NCBI GenBank assembly: GCA_037127255.1
Contig: JBANSL010000005.1
Location: 1,798,001-1,862,000, forward strand
Length of the DNA: 64,000 nucleotides
Direction of reading: 5' to 3'
Source of the DNA: Persicaria tinctoria
Taxonomy: Eukaryota; Streptophyta; Magnoliopsida; Caryophyllales; Polygonaceae
Shown here: positions 31,538 to 43,121 of the stretch, in pieces
Layout of the letters: the number at the start of each line of letters is the position of its first letter
Position numbering within the stretch: position 1 is the stretch's first letter
Program-made: the position numbers and the translations under genes
The notes under the pieces: generated by a model
Database searches by the model: none
The model's input: only the letters and a program-made list of their open reading frames with translations
Told to the model about the DNA's origin: nothing

Positions 31538-31757
31538 TTTTCCTTTATGGTAGACATTAGGTTGCAAGTTCTGGCAATTGGTGAGTGACGAGTCAATTAG
31601 CCATTTCATTCCTAATTGCCGATCAGGGAAATTCATTCCAGTAGTGGCTGGTATAATAACTTTGGCTGCTGATGACCAGGTATGATTTAAACATTAAATG
31701 TTTATTTTTATAAAGTTATTTATGGACCAAACAGTTCGTGTTATTATCATAAAAGAT
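31538..31757 (+). repeat. Dispersed repeat, copy F (right part of copy B)
   Basis: TTTTCCTTTATGGTAGACATTAGG through CATAAAAGATCTT matches copy D at 57260-57481 almost base for base. It continues exactly where copy B stops at 17371, so B and F are one unit split by the virus. Confidence 0.88.
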
Positions 31758-32719
31758 CTTCCTGTTGTCGATACCATCTGCTCTCCTTTTGCTCCCGATG
31801 GTTCGGTCTTCCTGTTGTCGTGGGTGGGGGCTGCTCCGACTTCAAGGCTGATTCATTTTTTATTCTCATATCTCAATTTTTGGTGGGGCAGTTTGAGTTG
31901 GTTCGACCCTTAGGGAGTTAGCGCAATGGATGCCCTTGGACCTTGGTGTGGGGTTCTCTCCGTCTGTTGTAGAGTCACTCATCATTCTATCTCTTCTTTA
32001 TTACCTTTAAAAATTACTCCAGAAATGACTTGTGCGTACTTTATTCTTTTGTACAGATACTCAGTGCGCTTCACCCAACTCTCCAGATCTGATGAATAAC
32101 ATATTGGATCTGTATGGAAACAACCTCCAATGGGGTACGAGGCCCGGTGCCTGGTGGAGAGGAATGAACCAGATGATCCAAACTTTCCTTCCAAACATTG
32201 AACCCAACAACTCGTTTGGGTCACTCATCCATCATTCAGAACACGGATGGCAACTGCGCTACGACTGGTGGTGTTATTCGGAACACGGATGCGAAGTGGC
32301 TTGGCGGTTTTGCCTACAACCATAGGCTCTTTTACTACCCTGTTAGCGGAAGGTTGGGGAGTCTTGAAAGGTCTAGAGTTGGCCTGGAATATGGGATTCA
32401 AGAAGGTGTTGTTTGTATTCGAAGACGATTGTAAAGCTTATCGAAAGGAGGGTCAAGCCCTCGCACCCGCTATCCAGCCCGGTGAATCTTTGCCATGGCT
32501 TCCTTCGTAGAGATTGTTCACTTCCGCCGCTTGGCTACCATTTTCTGTCGCTGCCACCTACGGCCTACCGATGCTCTTTCTCTTTTACTTTCTGATGAAC
32601 GAGGGATGGCCTGGACTAGAGCATGCCCTGTGTAACCTGTTTGTAGACTCTTGTGTTTCCTGATTTATTTTACCGGTTAGGGAGCCGTCTCTCCACATTT
32701 CCTCACCCCAAAAAAAAAA
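31758..32719 (+). pseudogene. LINE 3' end with RNase H domain and poly(A)
   Basis: Frames at 32198-32440 read NTDGNCATTGGVIRNTDAKW, LGGFAYN and AEGWGVLKGLELAWNMGFKK, the RNase H-like domain found at the C-terminus of some plant LINE polyproteins, broken by frameshifts. An untranslated tail and a run of A (32707-32719) follow. The 5' part is missing, the usual result of incomplete target-primed reverse transcription. Confidence 0.8.
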
Positions 32720-33389
32720 AGACAACTCGTTTGGGTGTTGTTTTCGATCAAACTTGTACATATTTTTTGAACAATTCGAACATATTTGAGAAGGGGGGCA
32801 ACCCGGTAGTTAAACAATAGATTACGTAGTCACAATCTATCCATACATAACTATTTTAGTAAACTAACATGATAAATACGGAGTATATCATATATATCTA
32901 TATCTATATATAAAAAGAGAGAATGTGCAACTTATATGTAAAGACCGAATTTCAGAATTTTCAAAATGGGTAAAATCTACCTATGGTCCCTGAACTTTAA
33001 CCAAATATTCAAACGAGTCCCTAAACTTTATTTTTGTTCATTGAAGTCCCTGAAATTTAATACTTTGTACACATTTGGTCCTTCTGTTAGTAAATTTGTT
33101 AAATATGTGTTAAGTAATGATATGGAATCAATGTATTTTTTTTATTAATTACATGAGTTAGGTTATACAATTGTAATTGTCTGGTATTTGTTTTACTATA
33201 GTAAAAAATTAAGCTTTTTTCTTCTCAAAAGTCATCATATATAATAGAGTTTTCTTAAAACAAAGCATATTTTAAAATATATTTTTATCAAAAACACTTT
33301 CTATTTTTTTTACCAAATGTTATAATTTTCCAATAATAGTTTATTTTAAAGTATTTTAATGACTGAAATTTCCTTATCAATATCTATAT
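32720..33389. other. AT-rich spacer, possible Helitron end
   Basis: No coding sequence. TCTATATCTATATATAAAAAGAG at about 32896 resembles a Helitron 5' end, but no matching 3' end could be assigned. Confidence 0.4.
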
Positions 33390-34171
33390 TCTATATATAT
33401 AAAATACTAAAACAGAAGCCGCTGGAGTGACCTCGCGTCCACGGAATTTTCTGGATTAAACGGGATTATTTTTGCTTAGGTGGCATTTTCTGGATTAAAA
33501 TGGTATTATATTTCTGGGCCACATCAATTAATAATCTAAATATATTTAGGGAAAAAACTTATCTCTTTAGGTATATAATCTATTCAATATAACCTTATAA
33601 TTTTTTATAAATATTGCCGGCATTTTGTGTGTGTGTGTTACCATTGCCTAATCCTTGATTGATCGAAACAAACAAATTTGATTCTAATTTCTGACTATCG
33701 GGATTGATAATCATTAATTAGCTTGGAGATCAATCTAAAATTGATATACTCTTCTGTACATCCCCAAGGAGAAAATATACTCCGTAAAATTGAATTAGTT
33801 ACCCTACTTATACCCATATATAAATCTATGTGGAGGTTATTCCGTAGTAGTGTACTACCCTAGGGATTGAAAATCCTCTTTCTCTTTATCCATTTGTAAA
33901 TACTTTGGTTAGATCGAATGGGAAAGAAAAAACGATATATGATCGTTACTTGAATTGATTTACTTTGGATGATCAAGTGGTTAATATAAAAGGAGATAGA
34001 GCATATACGGAGTATAATAAAAGATGGTTAATACACATCTTGGGTTTTTTTTCTAAAAAAAATTAGCCACATTAATTAATATTCCGCGTACGTGTTATAT
34101 TTCGGATTAATATGGTGTTATCTTTTTTAGCCACATCTATCTATTTATATTATGTATATCTATTTCTATTA
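33390..34171 (+). mobile_element. Helitron 5'-end fragment
   Basis: TCTATATATATAAAATACTA followed by AAACAGAAGCCGCTGG is a typical plant Helitron 5' start (T-C, then TACTAAAAC). GAATTTTCTGGATTAAA and GGGCCACATCAATTAATAATC recur at about 34230, 34330 and 34440, showing repeated insertion or duplication of related ends. No 3' end is clearly paired with it. Confidence 0.55.
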
Positions 34172-35703
34172 TCTATACTAAAACAAAGGCCCGTTTCAGA
34201 ACTCTGGTGCGATTTCGCACCCATGAAATTTTCTGGATTAAAACGGGATTTTTTTTGCTTACGTGTCATATTCTGGATTAAATTGATATTATATTTTTGG
34301 GTCGCATCAATTAATAAGCCAATAAGCATAGGTCTGAAACGGTCTCTGGTGCCATTTCGCATTCATTGAAATTTCTGGATTAAAAGAGATTATTTTTGCT
34401 TAGGTGGCATTTTCTGAATTAAAGTGGTATTATATTTCTGGGCCAGATCAATTAATAATCCAATATAGTTAGGTAAAAACCTTATCTTTTTAGACCAATA
34501 TAAGTGGCTATAAAACTTTAAAACTTATCATTTAGTTAACATAATCCTCATCTTTTAGCCGTATACAACTAATTTTTTCATGCGAAATATATCTTTAAAT
34601 CACACATAAAATAATATTTTTTTCCCCAAATCTTTTCTTATTATGTGTTCTCTATCAATAACGAAGGTGTTCCCTGATGGTATCTTAGACTTACAGTTTA
34701 GAGCCTCTTGAGGATGGACAAAATGAACTATCAAACAAAATGTACTGATCATATACGAAGTGAATTTATTCATATCACAAAAGGAAAACTTTATTCCGAT
34801 ACTATTTCGATCATATGCAAAGCTTCCCTAAAACTTCAAACAAAAGATCCATTAGGATATTATATATATAGGAAGATAACTTATACATGACATTAATATA
34901 TATACCATCATTAAAAAATAATGTTATTATATATATACCATCATTATTTTCTATTATGATATTAATATATATCTATTATATATACATATATTCATTTTTA
35001 AAATAAATATTACCCTCGTATATAAATAGGAGAAAATAATATTATTATTTACATATTTAATGTAATTTTTCATAATTAATCAATAGATGTCTTTAATTTG
35101 ATTTAAAAAAATGGTACTTACTGCTTTTCATCCTACATGAATTTGGTAGTTCCTTAATTAATACATATAGATATAGTACATGTATTGTGATATTTTATTT
35201 GTATATTTAAATCATACACTTAAAAAGATAAATACTTAAAAAGTTGTGATTTCCAACAACTTTTTTGACTAAAAAAACAACTTATCTTTTCATAATTAAT
35301 TACTATTCTTTATATACCTCGACCTTTTTTTTCTTCAAAAGACAGTGTTATTTGTTGGGTATCATAAAACGATTTAACTAAAAGATATATAACATAAAAG
35401 ATATCATCTGATTGAGTTTGATATATTTTTAATAATTTTAGACAAATTTGGTCAAATAAGTTAGATAAAAGATATAAAATTATTAATTGATATGATTAAA
35501 AGGGTTTAGACTACATAAGTGAAACTAACCTCTTAGTTGTATATTCAATGTCATATAACATGATTTTACTTTAATTTATTTTACAATTGATTGAACGTTT
35601 TATTAAAATATTTCAAGCATAAAATTTAATAAAAAAAACATTTCAAATAAATTAACATAATAAAATACAATTTATTAACAAACGCGCGGGTACCGAATAC
35701 TAG
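34172..35703 (+). mobile_element. Candidate non-autonomous Helitron
   Basis: Begins TCTATACTAAAACAAAGGCC after an A and ends GGGTACCGAATACTAG before a T, with a GC-rich partial hairpin (CGCGCGGG) just before the end. The interior is AT-rich and non-coding, and includes a second 5'-end-like duplication at about 34325-34480. The pairing of these two ends is inferred from order only. Confidence 0.5.
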
Positions 35704-36180
35704 TATAATACTAAAACAAAGGCGTGGAAATCCTATGTGGCGGATTCTGATGCGATTCGCTTACATGTCGTTCTCTGGTGCAATCTGGGCCGGATTTTGT
35801 GCCACGTTAATTAATGACGAACCAATAAATTTACGCCACGTTATATAATATCACTATCTATTTATACATGTATCATCCTATGTGTCCATTTTAATTAATG
35901 ATTAAATTAATTTTTAGTATAAATATTCAACCTCATATCTTACAAATCTTATCATTTTACCTTAAATTATTTTATAAATATTTTATCTCGCAATCTTAGT
36001 TAAAAAACCTATCTTCATATCTTAATTACAGTATTTACAAATTCTATCATTTTAATATAAATATTTGACCTCAATATATTAAGGGGGATTTTGCAAAATA
36101 GCCACAAAAATGGGCTTATTTTGCGAAATATCCACGTTTTGGGACAATTTTGTGAAATGTCCTAAATAAAAACCCCTCCA
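35704..36180. other. Helitron 5'-like start and possible MULE terminus
   Basis: Directly after the Helitron end a new start-like TAATACTAAAACAAAGGCG appears (35704). At 36085-36150, GGGGGATTTTGCAAAATAGCC with repeated TTTTGCGAAAT resembles a Mutator-like terminal repeat. No partner terminus was found. Confidence 0.35.
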
Positions 36181-38033
36181 TTGTCCCACACGCTCTCTCT
36201 CCTACGCGCTCTCCCTCCCTCTGCACCGTCTCTCTCATGCGCGCTCCCTCTGCCTCTTTTCTCTCTGATTCGTCCCGGATCTGAGAGAGGCGGTGACTGG
36301 TGGCGAGAGCGAGCGACCGCCTTCTTCATCTGAAGCAAGGCGGAGATCTATGGCGACATCGTCGCCTTCTCCCTCTCCCGCTGCAAAATTTGCGTTCCTC
36401 ATTCTATGTCGCTCGAGTTCTTCGGATTCCAACTCCAATCGAGTCCGGCAACTACATTGATTTGACAACTACATCGAGACCTGCTCGATTTTGGCTTTCT
36501 GTGCTCAATTTCTGCTCGAGTTCTCCAACTCCACATGTATTCTCTCCCTTTCTCTTGCTCTGGATTTTATTTATTTTGTTCCTTATAATATTATTTCTTG
36601 CTCTGGATTCTTGATTTTGGATCACAGAAGAATTAGAATTAGATGCATAGGTTAGGGAAACCATATCAGTAGTAGAGCAATTTATCCAGTTGTGTTCTAG
36701 GAACATTTTTTGACTGAAAATCCTGGTTCATCCGAGGCTCAGGAAGCGCAGTTGGAAAAAAGGGATCACGGGAAGGAGAAAGAGAAGGAAAACGAATCAA
36801 CAGATTACGGTAAGTATTGGTGGAACACAACCAATGGAAATAGCTTCCCAGAGCGAATCAGCCAACTTGAAGCAGGGAGGAGTTGATGTAGGTTAATCAT
36901 TCTCTCTCCTAAATTTTTTGCTAGTTCAATCCTGGATGTGTATACACCCATATATGTATGCAGATAATAATTCAGTCAGCATTTGTATTGAAATCATAGT
37001 TACTATATCTGTTACTCTTTACTTGTTCATCTTACTTCAGAAGTTTTGCCCAATAATAATACCATTGCTGCATTTGTCTCTTTACTTTCATCTTCCTGTA
37101 GTGTATGGTAGTCACTTGCCAAGTTGCCAGTATGTAGTTCTTGATTTGCCCCATTCCCTCCTTCTGTGGAGATAGATATGCATTGATTTCTATGCACTTC
37201 GATACATGTTTGAGCACTTGTCGTGTAGGTTAGTTTCTTAGGATGCTATCATACACAGACAGAGGTCTGATTTCGCTTACAAGGAGCTGATTGTGGAGAC
37301 AAATGAACATCCTGATGCTGGAAGTGTATGTTTCGGTTCTTAGTTTTGCACACTTATCTCAAAGTATTTAAGAACAAATTCTTTGACTGCCTTGTCCTTG
37401 AGTGATTCCGAATGCATAGTGTTTTGGGTCATAGTTTTGCACACTTACATTTGTAATATGCGAAAATATTAAGGAAGAAAATGCTAATTTATGCATCAAG
37501 AATGCTGGAAAGAGTACCGATAATGCTAGAAAGAGTACCCAGGTGAAGTTTTATGATTTATTGGAATCTACAAGATGGATGATGTGAGAAAGTGATACAC
37601 ACGAAGATAGTTTGCCATTTTAGTGGCAAGGAGAATAGATGTTGAGAAATTTGAAATTGAAGGGGATATCATTTGTCTAGTTGGGCCACTCTAGGAAGAA
37701 TGAGATATCCCATGGGAAATTGCGATATGACTGTAATCGGACAGTTAAATGGCAGACAAACTTTATATTTTAGCCCAGTTTGCCTCTTTAGTCAATTTGA
37801 ACATTAAGAGCTTGTTGTCCTTCTCATCCATAAGGATGGTTAAGGGTGGCCTACCTTTCGAAGTTAGGCATGTTAATGACTTTTTCTTATCAGAAGGGGG
37901 GGAAAAGATAGCTTGTCAGAAGTTAGTTGCAGCTGAAGCATGCAAAGGTGATGCGGGACCATCCAAGACACTTTTGGATGATGTCCTTCTCAAGAGGAAG
38001 AAGAAGGCTCCACCTTGGGAGAAGAAATGACGT
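36181..38033 (+). pseudogene. Exon-like gene fragments, unknown protein
   Basis: Segments look like exons with flanking splice-like sites: about 36715-36812 (EAQLEKRDHGKEKEKENEST, then GGTAAG), about 37240-37330 (RSDFAYKELIVETNEHPDAG), and a last exon at about 37830-38030 ending KRKKKAPPWEKK and a stop. A CT-rich leader-like region precedes them. Frames are interrupted between the segments. I do not recognise the protein. A host gene remnant, or host exons captured by a transposon, are both possible; the Ty3/gypsy LTR starts right after it. Confidence 0.4.
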
Positions 38034-38947
38034 TTTAGACTCTCGTTCAGAATTTTGACGTCTCTGTAAAATGGGTCGTACGGATTCAATATTTATCGGA
38101 TTGAGGTGTGCCATACCTTGTCGGAACGAGGACGAAGAGATCTACAACTTTGCTCTTGAAAGTTTTTCCAGATTCGACATGGAGCTTGGCCGAAAATCGC
38201 ATTCTTTGCAAACTGTCACTGTTTTGACGGGATTAAAGAACTTTCCTTATTGCTATTTTTAGAGACATTATTTACTTAACTTATTTTAGGTAATTTTAGT
38301 ATTTTATTTTAATTAGTCTTTTATTTATTATTTTTATCTAAAATCAGCCCTAGGTTTTCTATATATTGACGGCTGATCATTGTAGAGAACTTACGCTTCC
38401 ATTGAATAGAAATTTCCTTTGTGTGAAACACAATGAGAGAAAGTCGATTGAATAGAGTTGTGCTCTTCAATTGCAACTATTGGTATTGATCTAGCTTGGT
38501 TTCCTTTGCCGTTCATCAACTTTGCAAGACTTGGTGATCCTAGTATCCACAAGCCCCCTCCTTGTGCCTCCAAGTTGTCCGCTTGGTTGTGTAGGGTTGC
38601 AGAGGTGGGTTGTATAGTCATTGATATTGGTTCCTATCTTCTACGGAAGCCTGGGGTCTCTATCTTGTTCTATACAGATCGACTCAGTCCATATCAGGTC
38701 GTGTCTTTCAATTCTTGCTCATAAATTTCGAGTCTTTCCTTTTGTTCTTGCTGCGTTGTGTCGTTCTTAGAGTTCTTGATCAATTCTTGTTCGAGTTCTT
38801 GAAGATCTTGTTGCGTCCTTCTTGAATCTTGTCGATTCTTGATTATTTCTTTGAGTTTCTTTGAGTCTTTCATTGCTGCGTCTTGTTTCTTGTTTAGTTC
38901 TTGCTTGTTGTCGAAGATCGGACCAACCTACGGCTAACCCCGTATCA
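38034..38947 (+). repeat. Ty3/gypsy 5' LTR
   Basis: The right end CCCCGTATCA is fixed by the primer site 3 bp later. From about 38255 on it matches the LTR at 1910-2651. The left boundary is approximate; I place it after the stop codon of the gene fragment near TGACGTTTTAG. Confidence 0.7.
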
Positions 38948-38950
38948 AAT

Positions 38951-38962
38951 TGGCATCAGAGC
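38951..38962 (+). promoter_or_regulatory. Primer-binding site (tRNA-Met type) of the gypsy element
   Basis: TGGCATCAGAGC differs by one base from the common TGGTATCAGAGC site complementary to initiator tRNA-Met. It lies 3 bp after the LTR. Confidence 0.8.
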
Positions 38963-40398
38963 TTTGGTTTCCGACATCAAGATTGAGTCTTTTCTTTTCC
39001 TAAACACCCACAAAAAGAGTCATTTTCTTGTTTTGGTCTTTTACTTCTTGTTCTTGAATTGATTATTGCACTAATCTTGTTTGTTTGTGATTGTTGTGGT
39101 TGCATAAGCCTAAACACAAGCCTAGCCGAGACCAGTGGAGTCGACCAAGCCGTGAAGCACCCTTGTGCATTACCCTAGCCGACGGCAGAATTATGTCCCC
39201 ATAAGTTGATAGCTTGGCCGAATCCCTCACCACAAAAAAAACCCTAGTTTGTGCTTTGTTCTATCTTTGGAACTCTTTATTTATCTTTTATCTATTTTGC
39301 CTTGATAAAATCTGATTTTATTTGATAGATTAATTCATATTATCTATCATTTATCTTTTGAGGTTAAGATAGATATACTTACCTAATTTATCCAAAGAGT
39401 TGCCTATTTATTTATTCTAGGGCTGAATTATTTTATTTCATCATCATTTTATTCAGAATTTCGAGTCCTTTACATATTATAGAGTCTTTCTTGCATTAGT
39501 ATATATATATATATATATATATAAAAAAAAAACAGTTTCGAAATCAGTCAAAAAAAAAATTGAACTTGGACCTAGGAGGATTAAAATTCACTAGGGGCAA
39601 AAGTAAGTCAAAAAAAAAAGAGAAAGAAAGTGTTTGTTTGATCTAGTGCAAGAAAGCTCCCAAGGACAAATTGGTGAACCCTTCTCTCATCCCTAGTCGA
39701 CACACATAAATCCCCAAACACATACCTTTACAAAATTGAAACCCTACCCTGCAACTACAACATCCAAACTTAAGGTTTTCAATCAAAAGAGGTAAATTTC
39801 CATACTTTCCTTTGTGTTTCTTTCCTTCTTTTGTTTCTGTCGAGTACTGATTTTGCTGATCAAGTGCTCACTGTTGCTGAGTCGAGTTGTTGTTTTCTTT
39901 TGTCGAGAGATCTCAGCCCACGTCAAGTTCTCTCCTTGCTGTGTCGAGTGATCTTGACCCTCGTCGAGTTCTCTCCTTGCTACTGTCGAGTACTCACCTT
40001 GCTTGTATCGAGTACCATTGTGTGATTCTTGCTTTAATTGAGTGATCTCTTTGCTTGAATCAAGTTCGTTGTGCAGTGTCTTCCAGTTCTGGCCGAGTGT
40101 CGTTTGTACTGGTCGAGTGCCGCTCGAGTTCTGCTCGAGTGCGAGGTTCTGTCGAGGTCTTTTGGTCAATTTCGACCTTGTTGTCCAGCAGCCTTTTGTC
40201 GAGTACTCTTAAGTCTTGTTTCATTCATTCTCTCATATATACTTTGATTGTTAGGGTTTTGCTTGAGTGTTGATTTGCCCAAGGCGGATTGCTCCAACAA
40301 GCGTGACATACCAATTAGAGAGAGAGTGTGAGCGAAACACTTGTGAGGTTGTTTATATTTCTCTAACCTTTACATATTTCTTTGTTTGTTGTTTTGTG
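38963..40398 (+). other. Untranslated leader of the gypsy element
   Basis: A 1.4-kb leader with no real frame. It holds an AT microsatellite (39500-39524), several A runs, and at about 39838-40215 a series of loosely spaced (G)TCGAGT(A/T/G) motifs, at least ten by eye, forming a degenerate repeat with TTGCT between units. Confidence 0.6.
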
Positions 40399-41229
40399 AT
40401 GGCTAATATGCAGGGACGAGAGAAAGGACGATGGCAACAAGAAGAGTACTACCTCTCAGAGGACGACGACGACTTCCAAGAGGATGATTATTGGGAGCAA
40501 CGTCCTAGACGAAATGATAGAGGAGGTCGATACCACTATGGAGCATCTAGAGAGCCTGCGCAAGATGGCATAGGTAAGGTAAAGGTAAAGATCCCTCCAT
40601 TTTATGGTACCACCGATCCAGATGCATATATTGATTGGGAAACTAAAATGGATCGAATATGGATTTGTCATAACTTCTCTGAACATAAAAAGGTGCAACT
40701 AGCTTCCCTAGAATTTCAAAGTTTTGCTTTAATTTGGTGGGATAATCTAGTTAAAGAAAGAAGAAGAGCCCTTGATGCGCCTGTCGCTTCTTGGATTCAA
40801 TTAAAAGCACTTATGAGAAGTAGGTTTGCTCCTCCACATTATGCTAGCGAGCTTAGACAACGATTAGAAAATCTTAAGCAAGGTAGCAAACCTGTTGAGG
40901 AAACCTTTTATGCAATGCAAGAAACCATGGCTAGAGCTAATGTAGTTGAACCCTATGAAGATACTAATGCTAGGTTTTTTAGAATATTACACCCCGCCTT
41001 AGCTCATGAAATTAATTACTTTCCTTATTCTACGCCTACTGAACTTTTACATTTAGCTATGAAAGTGGAAAGGAATGCTAGATACAGGAGCCAAGGTGGT
41101 AAAATGTCGAGTGGGCAACCTCAAAGGTGGCACCAAGGCCATGTGCAGCAGCCCCAAAGGAGGTTTGATGGCGGCTCAAGGGAGAGAGCAAGCCAACCCC
41201 AAGGGAGGAGTGAAGGCCGAATGCCTTAG
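40399..41229 (+). CDS. Ty3/gypsy Gag (capsid), frame broken at the end
   Basis: Retrotransposon Gag: acidic and Arg-rich N-terminus, then the capsid signature (GTTDPDAYIDWETKM, ALIWWDNL, SWIQLKALMRSRFAPPHYAS, LRQRLENLKQGSKPVEETFY), and a Gln/Arg/Gly-rich tail. It forms the cytoplasmic virus-like particle. I chose the ATG at 40399 (MANMQGREKG) because it begins the conserved part; the open frame extends further upstream without similarity. The frame stops at 41229 before the zinc knuckle, which is in another frame. Confidence 0.88.
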   Translation: MANMQGREKGRWQQEEYYLSEDDDDFQEDDYWEQRPRRNDRGGRYHYGASREPAQDGIGKVKVKIPPFYGTTDPDAYIDWETKMDRIWICHNFSEHKKVQLASLEFQSFALIWWDNLVKERRRALDAPVASWIQLKALMRSRFAPPHYASELRQRLENLKQGSKPVEETFYAMQETMARANVVEPYEDTNARFFRILHPALAHEINYFPYSTPTELLHLAMKVERNARYRSQGGKMSSGQPQRWHQGHVQQPQRRFDGGSRERASQPQGRSEGRMP

Positions 41230-41255
41230 GAGCCCATCGACAAAGGCAAAGCGCC

Positions 41256-41757
41256 TTGGAACGGACGTGTTATGAAGGATTGCCCAAAGGGAGTAATCCT
41301 AACTCTTCTACTTTTAAAACTATGAACCTTCCTTGCTTTATATGTCAAGGTAGTGGACATGTTATGAAGGATTGCCCAAATAAGAAGCCTCTCATGACTA
41401 ATCACCTAGACAAAAATGAATATGAAAATTCTAGTGATAAACATGATGAGCATGTTCATAATGATCAAGATATTAATTTACTTGCCTGTGATAATAATGA
41501 TTGCATTGAATATGAGCATGATGATTCTTTCATTGATTTAAATGTTCAACCTACACCTTGTGATGATAATCAAAGAGAAGATTTATGTCATAGTAAATGC
41601 TTAGACAAAGGCAATGTTTCTAATATGATCATTGATGATGAAACTTCTTCTACTATTGCTAGCATTGAGTTAATTGAAAATTCAGCATTGAAAAAAGAAG
41701 AAAACTTGCTAGCATTGGATGGAAACTTAGGGATTAATGACCAAGCTCAAGTGCATA
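41256..41757 (+). pseudogene. Gag zinc knuckle and downstream linker, truncated
   Basis: CFICQGSGHVMKDC (CCHC) at about 41335-41376 is the nucleocapsid knuckle, followed by an acidic Asn/Asp-rich linker as in plant gypsy elements before the protease. The 20-bp sequence GTTATGAAGGATTGCCCAAA occurs at 41269 and 41359, so the knuckle end is duplicated and the frame change lies between the copies. The linker stops at about 41757 where an antisense LINE fragment begins; protease, RT and integrase are absent. Confidence 0.8.
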
Positions 41758-43005
41758 TTCAATTATTAATCACCTTTGTAGCAGTATCTCTCTTTGGGAT
41801 TGCAATCTGCTGGAATAGAAATTGGTTCCTTGTATACCATGTCGACCACCAGGAGAAGGCAAGTTTAGTCACTGCTAAGGAGTTCAGGCTCTTCCCAAGA
41901 GCAGATATAATAGGCCTGATATCCCGGGACTGGGCAATCAGGCAGGCAACCACTGATTGATCTTGGATCGGGAGCTGGTGTATTGATGTGATAAAAGGAC
42001 ATTCCAAGAATAAATGGACCTCGTCCTCTGTTGCTGAATTACAAAGGGAACAGGTGGAGGGTACCGCCGAACCCCTAGAAGACAACCTAGCGGCTGCGGG
42101 GAGACCATTCTGAGCCATTTTCCAAAGAAAGTTTTTAACTTTCGGAGGGATGTTGATCTTCCAAATCCAATCATTACTGTCCGGGGTTGCAGAGACCTGA
42201 GATGTTATCAATTTGTATGCACTGGCAGTAGTAAACCATCCTTCTCTATCTGGCCACCAGTACAGACGATCTTGCAGTTCTGATGCTAGAAGCGGGATCT
42301 CTAAAATGTCTTGAACCAGATTGTTAGAAAGGTTCTGTTGTAGTTTCTCCTTCCACCACTGGCCCCCCAAAATGTAGTCACTAACCATTTCTTCCTGGTT
42401 GTAATGTAACGGGCAGTCCTCCCTGGCCCTAATAGGGGAGGTAGAGATCCAATTATCTGTCCATAATTTTATCGAGTGTCCATTTCCTACAGACCAAATT
42501 AGTCTATATTTAAATTTGTCTATTAGTTCCGATAGTTTGGACCACTGCCAAGAGCACGATCCCGATCTTCTGTATTCGAAAATATTAGTGGTACGCAAAT
42601 ATTTATTTCTGATCAAAGAAACCCACACATTATTAGGTTCTGCCAGAATCTTCCACAATAGTTTCATCTGGAGAGCGATGTTCATATCACTCGATTTACG
42701 AATTCCTAAACCCCCAAATTGTTTTGGTTTGCAGATTCTGTCCCAGCTAATTAGCGGCCGGTATTGGAGGTCCTTATTCCAGAAAAAAGAACGGTTTATC
42801 TGGTGAAGTTCTTTATACATAGAAGCAGGGAGCATAAAGCTTTGCATCACATGAAGTGGCTTAGACAAGAGGTTGGAGTTTATTAGTGTGGCTCGACCTT
42901 GCTGAGAGAGAGTATTCGTCCTCTATTTTGTCAGTTGTTGTTTAGATTTACATATGATATCTTCAAAAGTACTACTTGTGACTCTGCCATTGATACTACA
43001 GGACT
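41758..43005 (-). pseudogene. LINE RT C-terminus and zf-RVT fragment
   Basis: On the minus strand from about 43000: GRVTSSTFEDIICK, a TAG where Trp is expected (about 42920), GRATLINSNLLSKPLHVMQS, FGGLGIRKSSDMNIALQMKL, LWTDNWI, and the zf-RVT domain (PPKVKNFLWKMAQNGLPA, CSLC, HLFLECPF). It then runs open to 41759 without an RNase H domain or poly(A). Both ends are cut, so this is a rearranged internal piece rather than a simple LINE insertion. It lies inside the gypsy element. Confidence 0.9.
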
Positions 43006-43121
43006 ACTTAATGTTCGAAAAAAATTCGACTCAAATTTATTCATTTTTTAAACAAGTCGACTACGAGCAAATATTAAAACTCGAGTCCAAATTTAGACTC
43101 GACTTGACCTCTGCTTATTTA
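42960..43121. repeat. Host spacer rich in ACTCGA-type motifs
   Basis: Degenerate CTCGAGTCCAAATTTAGACTCGACTT-like sequence. It is continuous with 44978 onward (TTTA joined to TAAATGAGCTAAATATG) once the Helitron is removed. Confidence 0.5.

Noticed and set aside
41256..41960. A 234-codon frame read as one Gag-type protein
   Set aside because: Only the part to about 41757 is gypsy; the remainder is antisense to the LINE zf-RVT fragment.
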